From positions 1 through 64,000 of the forward strand of contig CACYHW010000001.1 of NCBI GenBank assembly GCA_902774335.1: a DNA stretch of 64,000 nt, given 5' to 3'. The notes beneath the pieces are model-generated. The model searched no databases, had not been told where the DNA came from, and was given only the letters and a program-made list of their open reading frames with translations. Below, piece by piece: positions 19,044 through 27,970 of this stretch. The DNA is from an uncultured Bacteroidales bacterium (GTDB lineage: Bacteria; Bacteroidota; Bacteroidia; Bacteroidales; Bacteroidaceae). Within the stretch, counting starts at the first letter, position 1, and every line of letters begins with the position of its first letter. The position numbers and the translations under genes are program-made.

Positions 19044-20258
19044 TCACTTGTTGCGCTCCAGCCACTGGGTTGGAGTCTCTTTGTAGAAAAGCTTGAAGTA
19101 GCGGTAGAAAGTCTGGATTGATCCGCATCCGCACTGGGATGCTATATTCTGAATAACGATATCCTCCTTGGGAGTTTGCTTGAGAATGTCCAGGGCATAA
19201 GCCAGACGGTACCTGTTCACGTAGTCCGAGAAGTTGCAGCCCTTGGCATCCTTGATTGCCTTTGATGCATAGGTACGGTTTGTGCCTACCCTCTCGCAAA
19301 GTGAGATAAGCGTCAGGTCCGGCTCCAGATAGAGCCTTTCGTTCTCCATCACCAGGTCGATGCGTTCCATCAGTGAAGTCGGCATAGGCTGCGCCTTGAC
19401 AGGCTCAGGATGTGCCATGGGTGAATGAGCACTAATTACGGGTCTGACGGGAACTACCGGTTCATCCTCGGTCATCACATGAATATCCTCGGCAGTGACC
19501 TCCAGCTGCATCACATAAGAGACAACCATACTAACCATGACAATCTGACCAGTTACGGCAATGGCCACCAGAAGCAGATGGTCCGTACTTTCATAAATAG
19601 GTATGGCCGACATTATCAGACCCGTAACCACCACCAGAACCGTCATGACATGAATTCCGCGCATTCTGATCGTTGTTTCCGTCTGTCTGGCAGAGCTGTA
19701 CCTGCGCAGCATGCTGATGTATGAATTGAGCCTGAACTCTCCGTATATCAGAACAAATATGCTCTGGCACGGCATAAAGATGTCGAATATCTTCTTTCCC
19801 ACCAGCAGCATAAGCGAATAGGCTACCGATGATTCCATCTGTATGTCCTGCCCCATTATCTCGCTTGACATATAGGCATGTCTCTCGGCTCCGTTCAAGA
19901 GAGCCTGAGCCAGGATGAGCAGCACCATATATATGATGGCCGGCAGGAACATCAGCACATTTATGACGGGCCTTCGTTTGATGTCGGTCAGACAGTTGAT
20001 GAACAGATAGTAGAGCGGCGCACAGAACGGCGTGATAAAGCTGTATACGAAATCAAAGCCCCATGAATACCTTGCTGCCAGGTACGGATTGTAATACTGC
20101 GCATAGCACAGCATACTCAACGCAACCACAATCAGCATGGCAGACATGGACCGCTTTATCATCACGGAACAGTTGCCCCTGAAGTTCAGGACAACGGTAG
20201 CGATGAGAATTGCCAGGCTCGGTAGCGAAAACAGTATATAGATTATTGTTTGAGCCAT
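19044..20258 (-). CDS. Membrane-anchored AraC-family regulator (7-TM plus HTH)
   Basis: This 404-residue protein has about seven hydrophobic segments in residues 5-250 and a C-terminal AraC-type DNA-binding domain (about residues 300-404). The first helix-turn-helix lies in LISLCERVGTNRTYASKAIK, and the second contains IASQCGCGSIQTFYRYFKLF. A membrane sensor fused directly to a DNA-binding domain would pass an envelope signal to DNA without a kinase. The gene overlaps the end of the S9 peptidase gene by 16 bp, so the two are likely translated together. The regulated genes and signal are unknown. A second protein of the same design is at 26.5 kb. Confidence 0.85.
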   Translation of the reverse strand: MAQTIIYILFSLPSLAILIATVVLNFRGNCSVMIKRSMSAMLIVVALSMLCYAQYYNPYLAARYSWGFDFVYSFITPFCAPLYYLFINCLTDIKRRPVINVLMFLPAIIYMVLLILAQALLNGAERHAYMSSEIMGQDIQMESSVAYSLMLLVGKKIFDIFMPCQSIFVLIYGEFRLNSYISMLRRYSSARQTETTIRMRGIHVMTVLVVVTGLIMSAIPIYESTDHLLLVAIAVTGQIVMVSMVVSYVMQLEVTAEDIHVMTEDEPVVPVRPVISAHSPMAHPEPVKAQPMPTSLMERIDLVMENERLYLEPDLTLISLCERVGTNRTYASKAIKDAKGCNFSDYVNRYRLAYALDILKQTPKEDIVIQNIASQCGCGSIQTFYRYFKLFYKETPTQWLERNK

Positions 20259-22357
20259 CTGTCAAGCCAGTTGAAGTATGTTCTCTGCCACATTATTCCG
20301 TTTTGGGGTTTCAGGACCCAGTGATTCTCGTCCGGGAAGAGCAGGAGCTCGGCAGGGACACCGCGCAGCCTTGCAGCCTGGAAGGCCGATACCGCCTGCG
20401 AGTATAGTATGCGGTAATCCTTCTCACCGTGAATGCAAAGTATGGGTGTATCCCACTTGTCGGCAAACAGGTGCGGCGAAGTTGCGTAAGTGCTCTTGGT
20501 TACGCTGTTCTTGTCCCAGTACGGACCGCCCAGATCCCACTGCGGGAACCACATCTCCTCGGTCTCGACAAACTGCTGCTCAAGATTGAATATGCCGTCA
20601 TGTGCAATAAAGCACTTGAAACGTCCTTCGTGATGACCGGCCAGCCAGTATACCGAATAGCCGCCAAAACTTGCGCCGACGCATCCCAGGCGATCCTTAT
20701 CCACATAAGGCTCATTGCTTATGTCATCGATGGCCGACAGAAGGTCCTGCATGCACTGGCCACCGTAATCGCCGCTAATCTGCTCAAGCCATTTCTTGCC
20801 GAATCCCGGCAGGCCGCGACGGTTGGGAGCAACCACAATGTAACCCTGAGCCGCCATTATGCGGAAATTCCAGCGATAGCTCCAGAACTGTGAAACCATG
20901 CTCTGGGGACCGCCCTCGCAGAACAGGATGGTGGGATACTTCTTTGTCTCGTCAAAATTGGGCGGGAAGGCAACCCATGTGAGCATATCCTTGCCGTCGG
21001 TGGTCTTGACCGCACGTGCCTCGACCTTGATATTTGGCAGCTGGCTGAAGATACGGTCATTCTCGTGCGACAGCTTCTGTGCAAGTCCGCGGCGGATATC
21101 CACCGAATAAATCTCGGTGGCAAACCTCATGGACTGACGTGTCACGACAAGACGGTTGCCGCTGCCCCAGGCCAGCGAGTTGTAGTCACAGGCGTCGTTG
21201 TTGACGGGAAGTATGTTTCCTTCAAAATCCACATTGTAGAGTGACATGCATCCCTGCCATGAGCCGATAAAGTAGAGGTAGTTCTTTCCTTTGGCCCATA
21301 TATAGTCATCCACATTGCTGTCAAAGTTCTTGGTGACCCACCACTTGCGGTTCTCCTGCAGATCCATCACGTACAGACGGTTGATATCGCTCTCATATCC
21401 GTCGCGCTCCATGCTCTGCCATGCAATATAACGGCCGTCGTCGCTGAACTTGGGATTTGTGTCATATCCCATATTCTTATCGTCATCGGCCTCCTTGCAG
21501 ATATTGCGTGTCTGGCCGCTCTGTATGTCGTAAAGGAATATGTCCGAATCGGTGCTCTTGGCATACTCCAGGCCGGCTTTCTTGCGGCAAGTGTAAGCCA
21601 GGGTCCTGCTGTCGGGGCTCCATGCGAACTGCTCAATGCCGCCGAACGGGAGCATAGGGCTCTCAAACGGCTCGCCCTCCAGCAAGTCCATAGTCTTGTC
21701 CGATACCTTCTTACCGTCAAATGCGGCGATGAAGGGATGCGGCAGAGATGTTACCCAGGTATCCCAGTGACGGAACATCAGGTCATCGGCAATCATACCC
21801 GATGCCTTGGGCAGATCCTCATACTGCCTATCCTTTACAAGCGGGTTGGGCACACTCATGATCATGAGAACGTTGCTCATATCCGGCGAGAACAGGAATC
21901 CCTCCACATCCTTGTCGGCAAAAGAGAGTTGCTTGCGACGGCTGCCGTCGGCGTTCATCTGCCAAATCTGCTGTATGCCGTTCTTAACCGAAAGGAAAGC
22001 TATACGGTCATTGTCAATCCAGGCGGGACTGTGGTCCGATGCAGCGTTTCTTGTAAGGAGTCTTACATTACCGCCTTCATCGTCCATAACATAAATCACG
22101 GTGTGGCTGGCATTCTCCTCAACGCTGTAGTAAGAAACCTGATAAGCTATCTTTGTGCCGTCAGGCGACGTTGTAACGCCACCTATCCTACCGAGTGACC
22201 AAAGCACCTCGGGTGTAAACTGACCATCCTCAATGCGGATATCGCTCCTACCAATGTTAACCTTACTCTCCTCTTTTTTTGTCGTCATAAAATACAATGC
22301 GGCTATAACGGCTGCTGCAATCAATACGTAAAGTGCAGTGAATCGTTTTCTGTCCAT
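20243..22357 (-). CDS. S9 family prolyl oligopeptidase / dipeptidyl aminopeptidase
   Basis: This 704-residue enzyme has an N-terminal membrane anchor or signal (about residues 7-24), a beta-propeller (TolB/WD40-like repeats such as GGVTTSPDGTKIAYQ and KFSDDGRYIAWQS) and a C-terminal alpha/beta hydrolase. The nucleophile serine is in GASFGGYS, the acid is in CIHGEKDYRI and the histidine is in FPDENHWVLKP. The family removes dipeptides or acylated residues from short peptides, here probably in the periplasm. The downstream AraC-like regulator overlaps it by 16 bp. Confidence 0.92.
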   Translation of the reverse strand: MDRKRFTALYVLIAAAVIAALYFMTTKKEESKVNIGRSDIRIEDGQFTPEVLWSLGRIGGVTTSPDGTKIAYQVSYYSVEENASHTVIYVMDDEGGNVRLLTRNAASDHSPAWIDNDRIAFLSVKNGIQQIWQMNADGSRRKQLSFADKDVEGFLFSPDMSNVLMIMSVPNPLVKDRQYEDLPKASGMIADDLMFRHWDTWVTSLPHPFIAAFDGKKVSDKTMDLLEGEPFESPMLPFGGIEQFAWSPDSRTLAYTCRKKAGLEYAKSTDSDIFLYDIQSGQTRNICKEADDDKNMGYDTNPKFSDDGRYIAWQSMERDGYESDINRLYVMDLQENRKWWVTKNFDSNVDDYIWAKGKNYLYFIGSWQGCMSLYNVDFEGNILPVNNDACDYNSLAWGSGNRLVVTRQSMRFATEIYSVDIRRGLAQKLSHENDRIFSQLPNIKVEARAVKTTDGKDMLTWVAFPPNFDETKKYPTILFCEGGPQSMVSQFWSYRWNFRIMAAQGYIVVAPNRRGLPGFGKKWLEQISGDYGGQCMQDLLSAIDDISNEPYVDKDRLGCVGASFGGYSVYWLAGHHEGRFKCFIAHDGIFNLEQQFVETEEMWFPQWDLGGPYWDKNSVTKSTYATSPHLFADKWDTPILCIHGEKDYRILYSQAVSAFQAARLRGVPAELLLFPDENHWVLKPQNGIMWQRTYFNWLDRWLKQ

Positions 22358-22485
22358 ATTCAGTGTCTGTTTAAGATGCGAATATATTAAATTTTATTAG
22401 AACCCACCGGCTTTTTTCCGTCCAACATAACCTCATCCTGGATTTTGGTTTCCATTTTTGCTTATCTTCGCACAAAACAACCCGC

Positions 22486-24378
22486 ATGACACTACTCGCC
22501 TGCATACTCTCCGTACTGTTAGCCTCGCCGCTTGGTTCAGGCTCCCAGCCCGTACGCTCCACACACAGCATAAAAAACGTATCGGCCGATACCGTAAGGC
22601 TTGTTTTTGACCTGACAATCCAGGACGGTTGGCACGTCTATTCCACCGGATTATCGGGCTCAGGACCCATCAGCGCAGAGGTGGAGTTTGACAACATTCA
22701 GGGTGTTCAGCCCATATCGGGACTCCAGTTCAAGGGAAATGAGATTTCCCAGTTCGATCCGGTATTCAGCATGGATGTGCGGTTCTTCAAAAGTAAGGTT
22801 ACCTTCTGGCAGGACATGCTCATTACCGATCCTGCATACGTAATGGAGGGATCGTTAACCTACGGGGCGTGCAACGACGAGAGCTGCCTGCCTCCGCAGC
22901 ATGTAGAGTTCAACCATTCGGGACAGCCGCAGGCCGAATCCGCCGCCCTTCCGGCAGCCGGAGGTCTGAGCGAAATCCAGGGATACGACCCGGAACTCTG
23001 GGCGCCGGTATCCTACTCTTCGGAGTTGGAAACCAAGGGCAACAGCCTGTGGGGACTCTTCCTGACCAGTTTTCTGGGAGGTCTGATAGCACTGCTCACT
23101 CCCTGCGTATGGCCCGTCATACCCATGACGGTGAGTTTCTTCCTCAAGCGTTCCTCAACACGCCGCAAAGCCATCCGTGACGCAGTCATCTACGGACTCT
23201 CCATCATAGCCGTCTATGTGGCGCTGGGCCTTGCCATCACGCTCATTTTCGGAGCCAACGCGCTTAACGCCCTCTCCACAAACGCCATAGTCAACATAGT
23301 ATTCTTTGCCATGCTGGTGGCCTTTGCGCTCTCATTCTTCGGACTGTTTGAGATAACGCTCCCCTCGGGATGGAGCACCGGAACGGACCGGAAAGCTGCC
23401 GCAGCAGGCTTAGGAGGCATATTCTTTATGGCGCTCACGCTTACCATTGTATCATTTTCATGCACCGGCCCCATAATAGGATTCCTGCTTGTCGACGCCG
23501 CATCCACGGGCAGCATACTGGCACCCACCATAGGAATGCTGGGCTTCTCCACGGCCATGGCCATCCCGTTCACGCTGTTTGCCCTCTTCCCCGGATGGCT
23601 GCAGTCACTGCCCAAGTCGGGCGGCTGGATGGACCGCGTCAAGGTGACGTTGGGATTCGTGGAACTGGCATTCTCGCTCAAGTTCCTGTCGGTGGCCGAT
23701 ATGGCATACGGCTGGAATATCCTGCCTCGCGACCTGTTTGTGCTGCTTTGGATTATCATGGCCATCCTTTTAGGCCTATACCTGACAGGACTGCTGCAAC
23801 GCAAGGCCAAACGCTCCAAACCCGATGCAGCCGCAATCGTAACGGCACTAGCATCGTTCGCATTCGCCGCGTGGCTCGTTCCTGGACTGTGGGGTGCGCC
23901 GCTCAAGGCCATAAGCGCCTTCACACCGCCCATGACCACGCAGATATTCGGCCAGAACACCCAGATGGTCGAGGCTCAGTATACCGATTACAACAAGGCG
24001 CTGAATGCCTCAAAGGTGAGCGGCAAGCCCGTGCTGATAGACTTTACAGGATACGGATGCGTCAACTGCCGCAAGATGGAGGCATCGGTCTGGACCTATC
24101 CCGAGGTATCGCAGACCATCCGTGACAACTACATTCTGGTATCACTCTACGTTGATGACAAGACTCCTCTTGAGAATCCCGTAACCATCGATGAAAACGG
24201 AACAAAAGTGAAAATCCGCACTGTCGGCGACAAATGGAGTCTGCTGCAGCGCTTTAAGTTCGGTGCCAACGCACAACCGTTCTATGTTGTGGTTGACTAT
24301 AAAGGAAAACTGATTAAGGGACCTTATGGATTTGATACGGATCCGAATAACTTCCGCAGATTCCTAATTGAGAATTGA
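22486..24378 (+). CDS. dsbD: Thiol:disulfide interchange protein DsbD
   Basis: DsbD moves electrons from cytoplasmic thioredoxin across the inner membrane to periplasmic disulfide isomerases and cytochrome c maturation factors. The 630-residue protein has all three modules: an N-terminal immunoglobulin-like domain (about residues 25-150, with the cysteine pair in YGACNDESCLPP), eight membrane helices with paired cysteines in LLTPCVWPVIPM and SFSCTGPIIGF, and a C-terminal thioredoxin domain with the active site GYGCVNCRKME. The ATG at 22486 follows a near-consensus -7 box (TATCTTCG). The final codons (LIEN) and stop are part of a heptamer repeat. Confidence 0.95.
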   Translation: MTLLACILSVLLASPLGSGSQPVRSTHSIKNVSADTVRLVFDLTIQDGWHVYSTGLSGSGPISAEVEFDNIQGVQPISGLQFKGNEISQFDPVFSMDVRFFKSKVTFWQDMLITDPAYVMEGSLTYGACNDESCLPPQHVEFNHSGQPQAESAALPAAGGLSEIQGYDPELWAPVSYSSELETKGNSLWGLFLTSFLGGLIALLTPCVWPVIPMTVSFFLKRSSTRRKAIRDAVIYGLSIIAVYVALGLAITLIFGANALNALSTNAIVNIVFFAMLVAFALSFFGLFEITLPSGWSTGTDRKAAAAGLGGIFFMALTLTIVSFSCTGPIIGFLLVDAASTGSILAPTIGMLGFSTAMAIPFTLFALFPGWLQSLPKSGGWMDRVKVTLGFVELAFSLKFLSVADMAYGWNILPRDLFVLLWIIMAILLGLYLTGLLQRKAKRSKPDAAAIVTALASFAFAAWLVPGLWGAPLKAISAFTPPMTTQIFGQNTQMVEAQYTDYNKALNASKVSGKPVLIDFTGYGCVNCRKMEASVWTYPEVSQTIRDNYILVSLYVDDKTPLENPVTIDENGTKVKIRTVGDKWSLLQRFKFGANAQPFYVVVDYKGKLIKGPYGFDTDPNNFRRFLIEN

Positions 24379-24414
24379 GAATTGAGAATTGAGAATTGAA
24401 AATTGAAAATTGAG
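24366..24414. repeat. Seven tandem heptamers (aattgag/aattgaa) at the dsbD stop
   Basis: Seven 7-bp units run from inside the last dsbD codons, and the first provides the TGA stop. A reversed, degenerate set of four (aattcta/aattctc/aattcaa) lies at 24483-24510 next to the flavin reductase stop. The two sets could pair and form a loop of about 70 nt. Confidence 0.9.
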
Positions 24415-24482
24415 AACCTGCGTAAAAAACAATTCTCCGCTCGGCCCGAAGGGACGCTTTCACAAAGCGAAGCGACTGAAAG

Positions 24483-24510
24483 AATTCTAAATTCTAAATT
24501 CTCAATTCAA
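24483..24510. repeat. Four inverted heptamers facing the dsbD repeat
   Basis: Units aattcta, aattcta, aattctc and aattcaa are approximate reverse complements of the set at 24366-24414 and end one base before the flavin reductase stop codon. Confidence 0.8.
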
Positions 24511-24511
24511 T

Positions 24512-25096
24512 TTACTTCTTCTCTCTCTTTATGACCTTCTTCTTCCTCACCGACCACCCAAAGAAACCGGTAGGATTGGAAACGTCAAAATACTCACCGT
24601 GAGTATAGGCAATCAGATCCATGGCTGCCATGTCAAGTTTGTCGTTTTCATCGATGAATTTCTCATCCACAAGAACGTTCACAACCTCGGCCAGGAACAT
24701 GTCATGTGAACCCAGCGGACGAATGTCAACAACCTTGCATTCAATCGATACCGGCGACTCCTCGACAATAGGAGCAGCAACCACCTCTGCCTTGCCCGGA
24801 GTGATGCCAGCCTCCTTGAACTTATCGCAGTCACGGCCCGAACGTACGCCGCAGAAATCGGTGGCACGTGCCAGAGCCTTGGTGGTAAGATTTATGACAA
24901 AACAGCCGTTACGCTTGATTATATCGTAGGAATGACGCTCAGGACGTATGGAGACATAGCACATGGGAGGATTGCTGCATACGGTTCCTGTCCACGAAAC
25001 GGTAAGCACATTATACTCCTGGGGAGTAGCGCCGCAACTTACAAGCACGGCAGGCAGCGGATAGATCATCGTGCCGGGTTTAAAGCTCTTCTTCAT
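24512..25096 (-). CDS. Flavin reductase family protein (FMN-binding)
   Basis: This 194-residue protein fits the flavin reductase-like FMN-binding family: PLPAVLVSCG at the start, NVLTVSWTGTVCSNPPMCYVSI (about residues 28-49), and GCFVINL. These proteins bind FMN and may reduce free flavin with NAD(P)H. The substrate is not evident. The start overlaps the stop of the pseudouridine synthase gene by 4 bp (ATGA), so they form an operon. It ends in a lysine/arginine-rich tail. Confidence 0.88.
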   Translation of the reverse strand: MKKSFKPGTMIYPLPAVLVSCGATPQEYNVLTVSWTGTVCSNPPMCYVSIRPERHSYDIIKRNGCFVINLTTKALARATDFCGVRSGRDCDKFKEAGITPGKAEVVAAPIVEESPVSIECKVVDIRPLGSHDMFLAEVVNVLVDEKFIDENDKLDMAAMDLIAYTHGEYFDVSNPTGFFGWSVRKKKVIKREKK

Positions 25097-26013
25097 CTGT
25101 CTTGAGATGTTAATTTACGGAATACAGGGGGTACGGGGAGCGAAAAACGCATCAGCTCGCCTGTTACGGGATGGATAAAGGCCAGACGGTAGTTATGCAG
25201 CATGAGCCTGCGGGCGGGATTGGTCTCGGCACCGTATTTCATATCACCGGCTATGGGACATCCCATCTCCGACATATGTACCCTGATCTGGTTCTTCTTA
25301 CCGGTAAAAATCTCAACATCCACAAGGGCGTACCTGCCTCTGGTCTGCAGAACCTTATAATGTGTCCTGGCCAGACGGCCCTTCTCCTCGTCCGATGTGG
25401 AGAACACCTGCATATGGTCATTCTGAGTCAGAAGGCTCTCTATGGTATCCTCGTTCTTGGCGGGAATATTTTCGGTCACACATATATAGCGGCGTTCCTT
25501 AACGTAGAAATCCCAGTTGGCGCGCATCTCAAGCATCATATCCTGATCCTTGGAGAACATAAGTATGCCCGATGTATACTGGTCCAGACGATGGCAAACA
25601 TAGAGCTCTGCCTCAGGATTATCATGGCGTACATAATCACGCATAATATGGAATGCATTCTTTTCACGGGCATTGTCATTGGCAACCGACAGTAATCCTG
25701 AAGCCTTGGCAATGACAACCATATATTTATCCTCGTACAGAACCTTAACCTGCGGATTGTTGAATTTGTAGAATGAACGTCCGTAGTTAATCTCAACCTC
25801 GTCGCCAGGTAAAAGAGGGTGATCGAACTGTGTCACAGCCGATCCCTTAATGGCTATGTGCTTGTATTTAAGCATGGATTTGACCTCTGTACGGCTCAGA
25901 TTGGGCATTGAAGCCAAAAGAAAAGGAAGAAGAGTTGTCTCCTCCTCTACCTTATATGTCTTGATGTTGTCAGCGGTATAAAGACGCCTGTTTCCCTTTT
26001 TGCTATTGATCAT
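25093..26013 (-). CDS. RluA-family pseudouridine synthase
   Basis: This family converts uridine to pseudouridine in rRNA or tRNA. The protein is 306 residues from the ATG at 26013; the frame runs 16 codons further but without homology. An S4 RNA-binding domain (about residues 20-85) precedes the catalytic domain, whose motif CHRLDQYTSG carries the catalytic aspartate. The target site (rluC/D-like or other) cannot be set from the sequence. The gene is followed by the overlapping flavin reductase gene. Confidence 0.9.
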   Translation of the reverse strand: MINSKKGNRRLYTADNIKTYKVEEETTLLPFLLASMPNLSRTEVKSMLKYKHIAIKGSAVTQFDHPLLPGDEVEINYGRSFYKFNNPQVKVLYEDKYMVVIAKASGLLSVANDNAREKNAFHIMRDYVRHDNPEAELYVCHRLDQYTSGILMFSKDQDMMLEMRANWDFYVKERRYICVTENIPAKNEDTIESLLTQNDHMQVFSTSDEEKGRLARTHYKVLQTRGRYALVDVEIFTGKKNQIRVHMSEMGCPIAGDMKYGAETNPARRLMLHNYRLAFIHPVTGELMRFSLPVPPVFRKLTSQDR

Positions 26014-26063
26014 ACAACCATATGACTTATGTGCCGCAAAATTACGAAAAAAACTCCACATCT

Positions 26064-26095
26064 TTTGGAAATAACAAAATGGACACTTATCTTTG
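26064..26095 (+). promoter_or_regulatory. Complete Bacteroidetes promoter (TTTG - 20 bp - TATCTTTG)
   Basis: The -33 box TTTG (26064-26067) and the -7 box TATCTTTG (26088-26095) are both perfect and 20 bp apart. The promoter points away from the divergent pseudouridine synthase gene into a region with no coding sequence, ahead of a terminator at 26130-26166. Confidence 0.75.
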
Positions 26096-26099
26096 CTAC

Positions 26100-26167
26100 G
26101 TGTTTTTCATGGTATTAGATTTTATTTCAAGGGAAGCGGAACTGTGAAGTCCCGCTTCCCTGCTTTT
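26100..26167 (+). ncRNA. Candidate small RNA (about 65 nt) with intrinsic terminator
   Basis: It starts just after a perfect promoter and ends in a 9-bp hairpin (gggaagcgg...ccgcttccc, loop containing ctgtgaagt) followed by tgctttt. There is no start codon with a sensible frame. The rest of the gap to the next candidate (26168-26375) has no gene. It contains two imperfect direct repeats (26266-26293 and 26306-26334). Confidence 0.5.
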
Positions 26168-26265
26168 CCGAGCGCCGGCAGCGCATCCGGGGTTCCGTCC
26201 AAACAGGACAATCCACATGGCAATACACCCCTAAAGATTAAAATACGTGTCATAATCCTTTAAAA

Positions 26266-26334
26266 AAATCGCAATTTTGATATCATATTCACAATTCCGA
26301 CTCCTAAATCGTAAAAATTGTGATATCCACATGA
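26266..26334. repeat. Two imperfect direct repeats 40 bp apart
   Basis: Both begin with aaatcg, continue with an A/T run and reach (t)gatatc followed by cac(a). The spacing and the position 40-110 bp before the next promoter would suit a regulator binding site. This is inference only. Confidence 0.35.
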
Positions 26335-26375
26335 ATTTTAATATAAAAGATGCTTGATTTAGCAAAAACCCACAT

Positions 26376-26500
26376 TATATTTGTATCGCAAACAAGGAGA
26401 GAGAAGATTGGTTGTGAAACCGGTTCATCTAAATTTCAATTATTGGAAAAGGACTATTGAGAACGAGAGACCCGCTGTGCAGCGAGTCTCTTGTTTTTTT
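26376..26500 (+). ncRNA. Candidate small RNA, copy A of a two-member family
   Basis: A perfect -7 box TATATTTG (26376-26383) precedes a predicted transcript from about 26388. It ends in a hairpin (26467-26476 with 26481-26490) and a run of Ts. The 5' end gcaaacaagga (26388-26398), then agaagat and gttgtg, is shared with the unit at 38399-38511. No credible open frame lies in it. It converges on the AraC-like gene that ends at 26546. Confidence 0.6.
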
Positions 26501-26545
26501 TATTCAATCCAAAAGCAGGGGAAATAATGCCCTGATCAGAAGGGA

Positions 26546-27850
26546 TTACTTCTTTCTTTTTGACAACTCCGCATATCTGTCCTTCCAGATCTTGGGAGTT
26601 ACACCGGTAATCTTGCTGAATGTGGTATTGAAGGCCGACGCACCGGAGAATCCGCAGGCATTTGCAATCTCCTTCTGGGTTACGTCATCGTGATCCAGTA
26701 TATACTGCTCGGCAAAGTCTATCCTGAGCATATTGACATAGTTGGAGAACGACAGACCATAGGTTGTCTCCATATAATCCGCCAGCTCATCCCTGGTCAT
26801 ACCTATTGAATCGGCTACAGACAGGAGTGTTATGTCACGCTGTAGGAAAAGTTTCTCGCCTATCATGAGTTTTTCAAAGCGGGTGTCGCCTGCCTTGAGA
26901 AGCAATGCCTTACGGTCATAAGTGGATAAATCGCCGGATTCATCGGAGGATTTCGTCTCCTGAGCCTCAGCTTCATGAGACCCTTCATCGGACTCATTAT
27001 TCATATAACTGCCAGCCATCAGGAAATCATCCATATCCGATGTATTCACTCCAAAGCGGACCATATGCAGAATGCCGCCTATTGATCCCACACCCAGCCT
27101 GCCGGCGCTGCCTATCAAAGCAATAAGCGATATAACCACCGTAAGGAAGATGCAGAACACCAGGGTTACCATAACCTTGCCTGTATAGAATCCCTTACCT
27201 ATAATAAGTACAGGCACCACTGTAAGCAGAAGCAACAGGGTCAGGATATAGAGGGCAGGTACAAGCTGACACTTCTTTCCTGCAAAAAAGAATCCAAGTA
27301 CATTCTTGGGACTGCAATCCCCCTTTACCGCACATGTCATAAGACTGATGGCGAACAGAAGGAAGTTAAGCAGAACGAAAGTCCTGAACATATAGGTGTA
27401 GCAGGCATAGAAAACACTCTGTCCGTTATCATCCAGATAGGGGAACAAAGGGCCGCTGGTAGAATATGAATCCAAAAGTATTCTTACTGAGTTCTCATAA
27501 CCTGCAGTATAGACCGATTCAACACCCATCATAAAGTGAAACAAAGGAACCATACAGCACACTCTGAAAAGGACGCCGGTTATCTCTTTTCCCTTATACG
27601 CGCTTATATAAGTAAGGAAAGAGGGGACCAAAGCCAATGCACACACCTGCTCAAAGAGAGTAAAGTGGAGCATCATGAAACGGTCGGGCTTGGTTGAAAG
27701 ATATGCAAACAGAAAAAAGAAGGAGACTACTGCCAAAAATCTTTTTGACTTCCTGAAAAAAACATTCCGGGGAGCAAAAAAAATGTAAGCGAAGAGCCAG
27801 AAGAAGCCGGCTATGCAGGGCAGTAAGAGAGGTAATGACTGTAACTGCAT
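26546..27850 (-). CDS. Membrane-anchored AraC-family regulator (7-TM plus HTH)
   Basis: This 434-residue protein has seven hydrophobic helices (about residues 6-265), a charged low-complexity linker (about 285-320, rich in E and S) and a C-terminal AraC-type DNA-binding domain (about 335-430). The domain shows LLSVADSIGMTRDELADYM and IANACGFSGASAFNTTFSKITG. It has the same layout as the protein at 19.0-20.3 kb but low similarity. The minus-strand -7 box TATCTTTG is at 27876-27883. Targets are unknown. The nearby small-RNA candidates and susCD are possible but unproven targets. Confidence 0.85.
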   Translation of the reverse strand: MQLQSLPLLLPCIAGFFWLFAYIFFAPRNVFFRKSKRFLAVVSFFFLFAYLSTKPDRFMMLHFTLFEQVCALALVPSFLTYISAYKGKEITGVLFRVCCMVPLFHFMMGVESVYTAGYENSVRILLDSYSTSGPLFPYLDDNGQSVFYACYTYMFRTFVLLNFLLFAISLMTCAVKGDCSPKNVLGFFFAGKKCQLVPALYILTLLLLLTVVPVLIIGKGFYTGKVMVTLVFCIFLTVVISLIALIGSAGRLGVGSIGGILHMVRFGVNTSDMDDFLMAGSYMNNESDEGSHEAEAQETKSSDESGDLSTYDRKALLLKAGDTRFEKLMIGEKLFLQRDITLLSVADSIGMTRDELADYMETTYGLSFSNYVNMLRIDFAEQYILDHDDVTQKEIANACGFSGASAFNTTFSKITGVTPKIWKDRYAELSKRKK

Positions 27851-27875
27851 TGATAGTTAACTTGTTTTTCCGGGA

Positions 27876-27883
27876 CAAAGATA
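27876..27883 (-). promoter_or_regulatory. -7 promoter box for the AraC-like gene
   Basis: TATCTTTG on the minus strand, 26 bp before the ATG at 27850. Confidence 0.6.
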
Positions 27884-27970
27884 AACAAATAACATAATGC
27901 AAGAAAAATTATTCAAAATAAATTCAAGAATTTTTCAAAAACGGATGAAAATTTTTTCAAATACACATTA

